NCBI GenBank assembly: GCA_960531495.1
Contig: OY482862.1
Location: forward strand, 18,518,767 to 18,582,766
Direction of reading: 5' to 3'
Origin: Zeus faber
Lineage: Eukaryota; Chordata; Actinopteri; Zeiformes; Zeidae
Length of the DNA: 64,000 nucleotides
Shown: positions 61,860 to 64,000 of the stretch, one piece after another
Layout: every line of letters begins with the position of its first letter
Position numbering within the stretch: the stretch's first letter is position 1
The notes under the pieces: model-generated
What the model was told of the DNA's origin: nothing
The model's database searches: none
Seen by the model: the letters and a program-made list of their open reading frames with translations, nothing else
Program-made: the position numbers and the translations under genes

Positions 61860-62185
61860 TTAATGGTAACCAATAATATTATTATTATTCCCTATTAATA
61901 TTGTTATTATTTGTATCACTGTCAGTATTATTATACTGCCATCAATTCTCACCACTATACTGCAACACTATTGCTAGTATACTGTTTGTACTTTTCTTTT
62001 GACTAACTGCCACCTTCCCAATTTGGGCTCACTAGTATAGACTCAATGTTAACTTCTGTTGAGATACTCTATTTCTACACATGTTCTGGAATGGAGAGGC
62101 TGGTTGCACTCTTCAGGAGACTTCTGTTGCTGAACAGTAACACCTGAATTCCCCCCCCCCAGGAATCAATAAAGTGTGATCTCAT
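61860..62185 (+). mobile_element. LINE 3' tail (Rex/L1-like)
   Basis: ATTATT/TACTATT-rich sequence leads to GTTGCTGAACAGTAACACCT, a CCCCCCCCCC run and GGAATCAATAAAGTGTG (AATAAA at 62168-62173). This is the usual 3' end of teleost non-LTR retroposons ('GCTGTAAC..CAATTTCCCC.GGGATCAATAAAGT'). No reverse transcriptase frame, so heavily 5'-truncated; the 5' border is uncertain. Confidence 0.6.
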
Positions 62186-62749
62186 TTTGACTGTAATTTG
62201 TGCAAAAGCAAAAACACACAAAGAAATAATTAATAAACTCTCCAGCCGCTCTATATGCTACAAATCTGAAATAAAGTGCTCATCTGATCCTCCCACACCC
62301 TCTTCCCTCGTTTCCATGGAGCAGACTACGTACAGTGAAGACACCTGCTGTTATCAGACTATTAAATTACAGCAGGTAAACCCCGACCCCCCTCCCAGGT
62401 GGGTCCAGGCCCACCTGATCCACCTTCCAGTGGGAAAAACTTAAACGACCACAATGTCCAGTTTTTGGCAACCTTCATTAGTTATGCAGCCGGTGAACAG
62501 AGTTAGATCATCACTAAAGGAAGCCCCCCCCTCCCTCAGCCCCCTTCCCGTCTAATCGGTCATTATTTACCCTCTTTACAGCAGAACCTCAATGCGGTGC
62601 GTAGCAATCAATAGCAAACCAGGGGAAATTACTGTACGTGTCGATATTTAAGACAGTTGTGATAAAGGGCTCGGAGCCTCTAATAGATACTTTGGGGGGG
62701 TGGGGGGACACACTCCATTTACCTTAAGCTTATCAAGACAAAGGTATGT
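62186..62749. other. Interval, nothing definite
   Basis: C-rich pieces near 62384 and 62525, G-rich run near 62694. No gene seen. Confidence 0.42.
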
Positions 62750-63340
62750 CAATGGCAGATAAGGCCATTAGTTTAGTTGTTGATAAAACAATTTAGCATC
62801 GTTATATTTCTCCCTTGAACAAATGGAAATTTGGCAACAGGTGAGATTAATATCCAGGCAAAGATCCTGGTTTGTCTTTTCTGCCCTTTTAAAAACTGTA
62901 GTGGAGATTTTCTTTTCGTTTCCCAAAAAAAATGAAATGCCTTCGCGCATTTCCCACGGCTTGGCTTGGGAGGTTGAAGAACGCCCTCTTATCCACGTAC
63001 ATCACGCACAAAACCCAATAATTGAATCTTCCCAGAGTAATCTAAGTGGGTTGAATGCAAACGAATATAATCCCGCAGACCCTGTTTTTACCGGAGGCTC
63101 TGGGCATACCATAATAGACTTGGCATTTATCCCTTCATACCCCGCCCCCATCATACCTCTAATATTCATAAACATTCTGGGATGTAGTTAGTTAGTTGGC
63201 GGCGAGACCCGGCAGCGAGCAGCTCGTTAGCAAAACAAATTGACGACACCCTGTTCGTCCCGTCCCCTTTTGGGATCCGTCAGGCTCCAAACCTGGGCGA
63301 GGCTCACTGACCTCCCCCCAGAACAGCCGGGCTGGCGCAA
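62750..63340. promoter_or_regulatory. Candidate conserved non-coding block
   Basis: Repeat-free sequence with GGTGAGATTAATATCCAGG near 62841, CCCAATAATTGAATC near 63014, CCATAATAGACTTGGC near 63109 and CTAATATTCATAAAC near 63159. Flanked by CpG-retaining sequence at 63200-63300. The 122-codon plus frame at 62823-63191 is not recognised and lacks codon bias. Confidence 0.4.
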
Positions 63341-63839
63341 AAAAATGGCGCTTACATAGATCACACCCTCAAGACGCAGCTTTTTTTTTTTTTTCCCCCT
63401 CCCCTATTTAAATCAAATGCACCCACCCACGCTTAAGTAACAACTGGTTTCCACAGAAGGACTTCAGGCGATCACGGGCAGCCTTGAGCACGTGGGGAAG
63501 TCGCTTCTCCAACAGACAGTCGCAGCGGGGGTGGGGAGGGGGGACTAACTATAGCCACATCAATGATGAGCTCTCACAGCACGGACACCTCCCTTCACTT
63601 TGAAAATAAAATAAATTAAACAACAAAGGGGGACAGTGACATTCACCGCCTTTCGAGTTTGCTGCTCAAACTACCTGCTTGAAACGTTGCCCGTGACAGG
63701 ATCACAGTTCCCATTTAAGCCAGGAGTGGGGGAAAAAATGTAAAGAAAACAAAAACAAAAGTAAGTAAGCAGGCAGTCTCAGTGCCAACTTTGCTACGCT
63801 GCGGGAATAATGATTTGTGTATAAATTCATGGATTAAGA
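63341..63839. other. Interval, nothing definite
   Basis: T14 run near 63381 and G-rich pieces near 63525-63543. Composition otherwise balanced. Confidence 0.4.
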
Positions 63840-63873
63840 TAATAATAATAATAATAATAAAAAAATAATAATG
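63840..63873. repeat. (AAT)n microsatellite
   Basis: About 34 bp of AAT repeats with one A-run interruption. Confidence 0.95.
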
Positions 63874-64000
63874 TAAAAGTCGGTTCGTCTGCCGGCCTAA
63901 CACGGCCATCCCAACACGGGAGACCGATCTCAGCGCTTCCTCGCGCATTACACACATAATCAATAATGGAAAAATATACACTGCGAGAGGCCTGAGCGCC

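Overview
The window looks like a teleost fish intergenic or intronic interval, effectively a regulatory gene desert. The fish assignment rests on repeat families typical of teleost genomes: a DANA/mermaid-type V-SINE, a second tRNA-derived SINE, a Tc1/mariner remnant beginning with a degenerate Tc1 transposase start, hAT-like non-autonomous elements and Rex/L2-like LINE tails. Dense (CA)n, (CT)n and (TA)n microsatellites fit the same picture. I found no complete protein-coding gene and no tRNA, rRNA or recognisable microRNA gene. The only recognisable coding relic is a 23-codon piece of a Tc1-like transposase near 30.0 kb. Long open frames elsewhere are mostly microsatellite translations or chance frames.

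Layout. 0-9.4 kb: GC-mixed, CpG-retaining sequence with homeodomain-type AT cores, several candidate cis-regulatory blocks and three CA/TG tracts. 9.4-15.5 kb: repeat tails, a long CA tract and AT-rich filler. 15.5-20.5 kb: candidate regulatory blocks, including a palindromic homeodomain site, and one GGCTGGGC-type MITE. 20.5-24.4 kb: a repeat-rich segment with a foldback-like element whose arms are 21-bp tandem arrays in inverted orientation, a long TA tract, a SINE inserted in an older repeat, and a GC-rich possible exon at 23.8-24.0 kb. 24.4-34 kb: CpG-rich and AT-core candidate regulatory blocks, the second GGCTGGG copy, the Tc1 remnant and a LINE tail. 34-53 kb: a hAT-like element with an 8-bp target duplication, CT and CA tracts, and a series of candidate regulatory blocks. 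53-64 kb: more candidate blocks, a cluster of TAGGGCTGTCACAAT-type MITEs, a probable LTR fragment with a 27-bp minisatellite, and a LINE tail.

The non-repeat part of the window (balanced composition, many TAATTA/ATTA cores, octamer, E-box and SOX-like motifs, little repeat invasion) resembles the conserved non-coding arrays that surround developmental transcription-factor genes. That reading is inference: no alignment was possible, no target gene is visible, and the block boundaries are by eye. Confidence in individual regulatory blocks is therefore low to moderate, while confidence in the microsatellites and in the well-bounded mobile elements is high.
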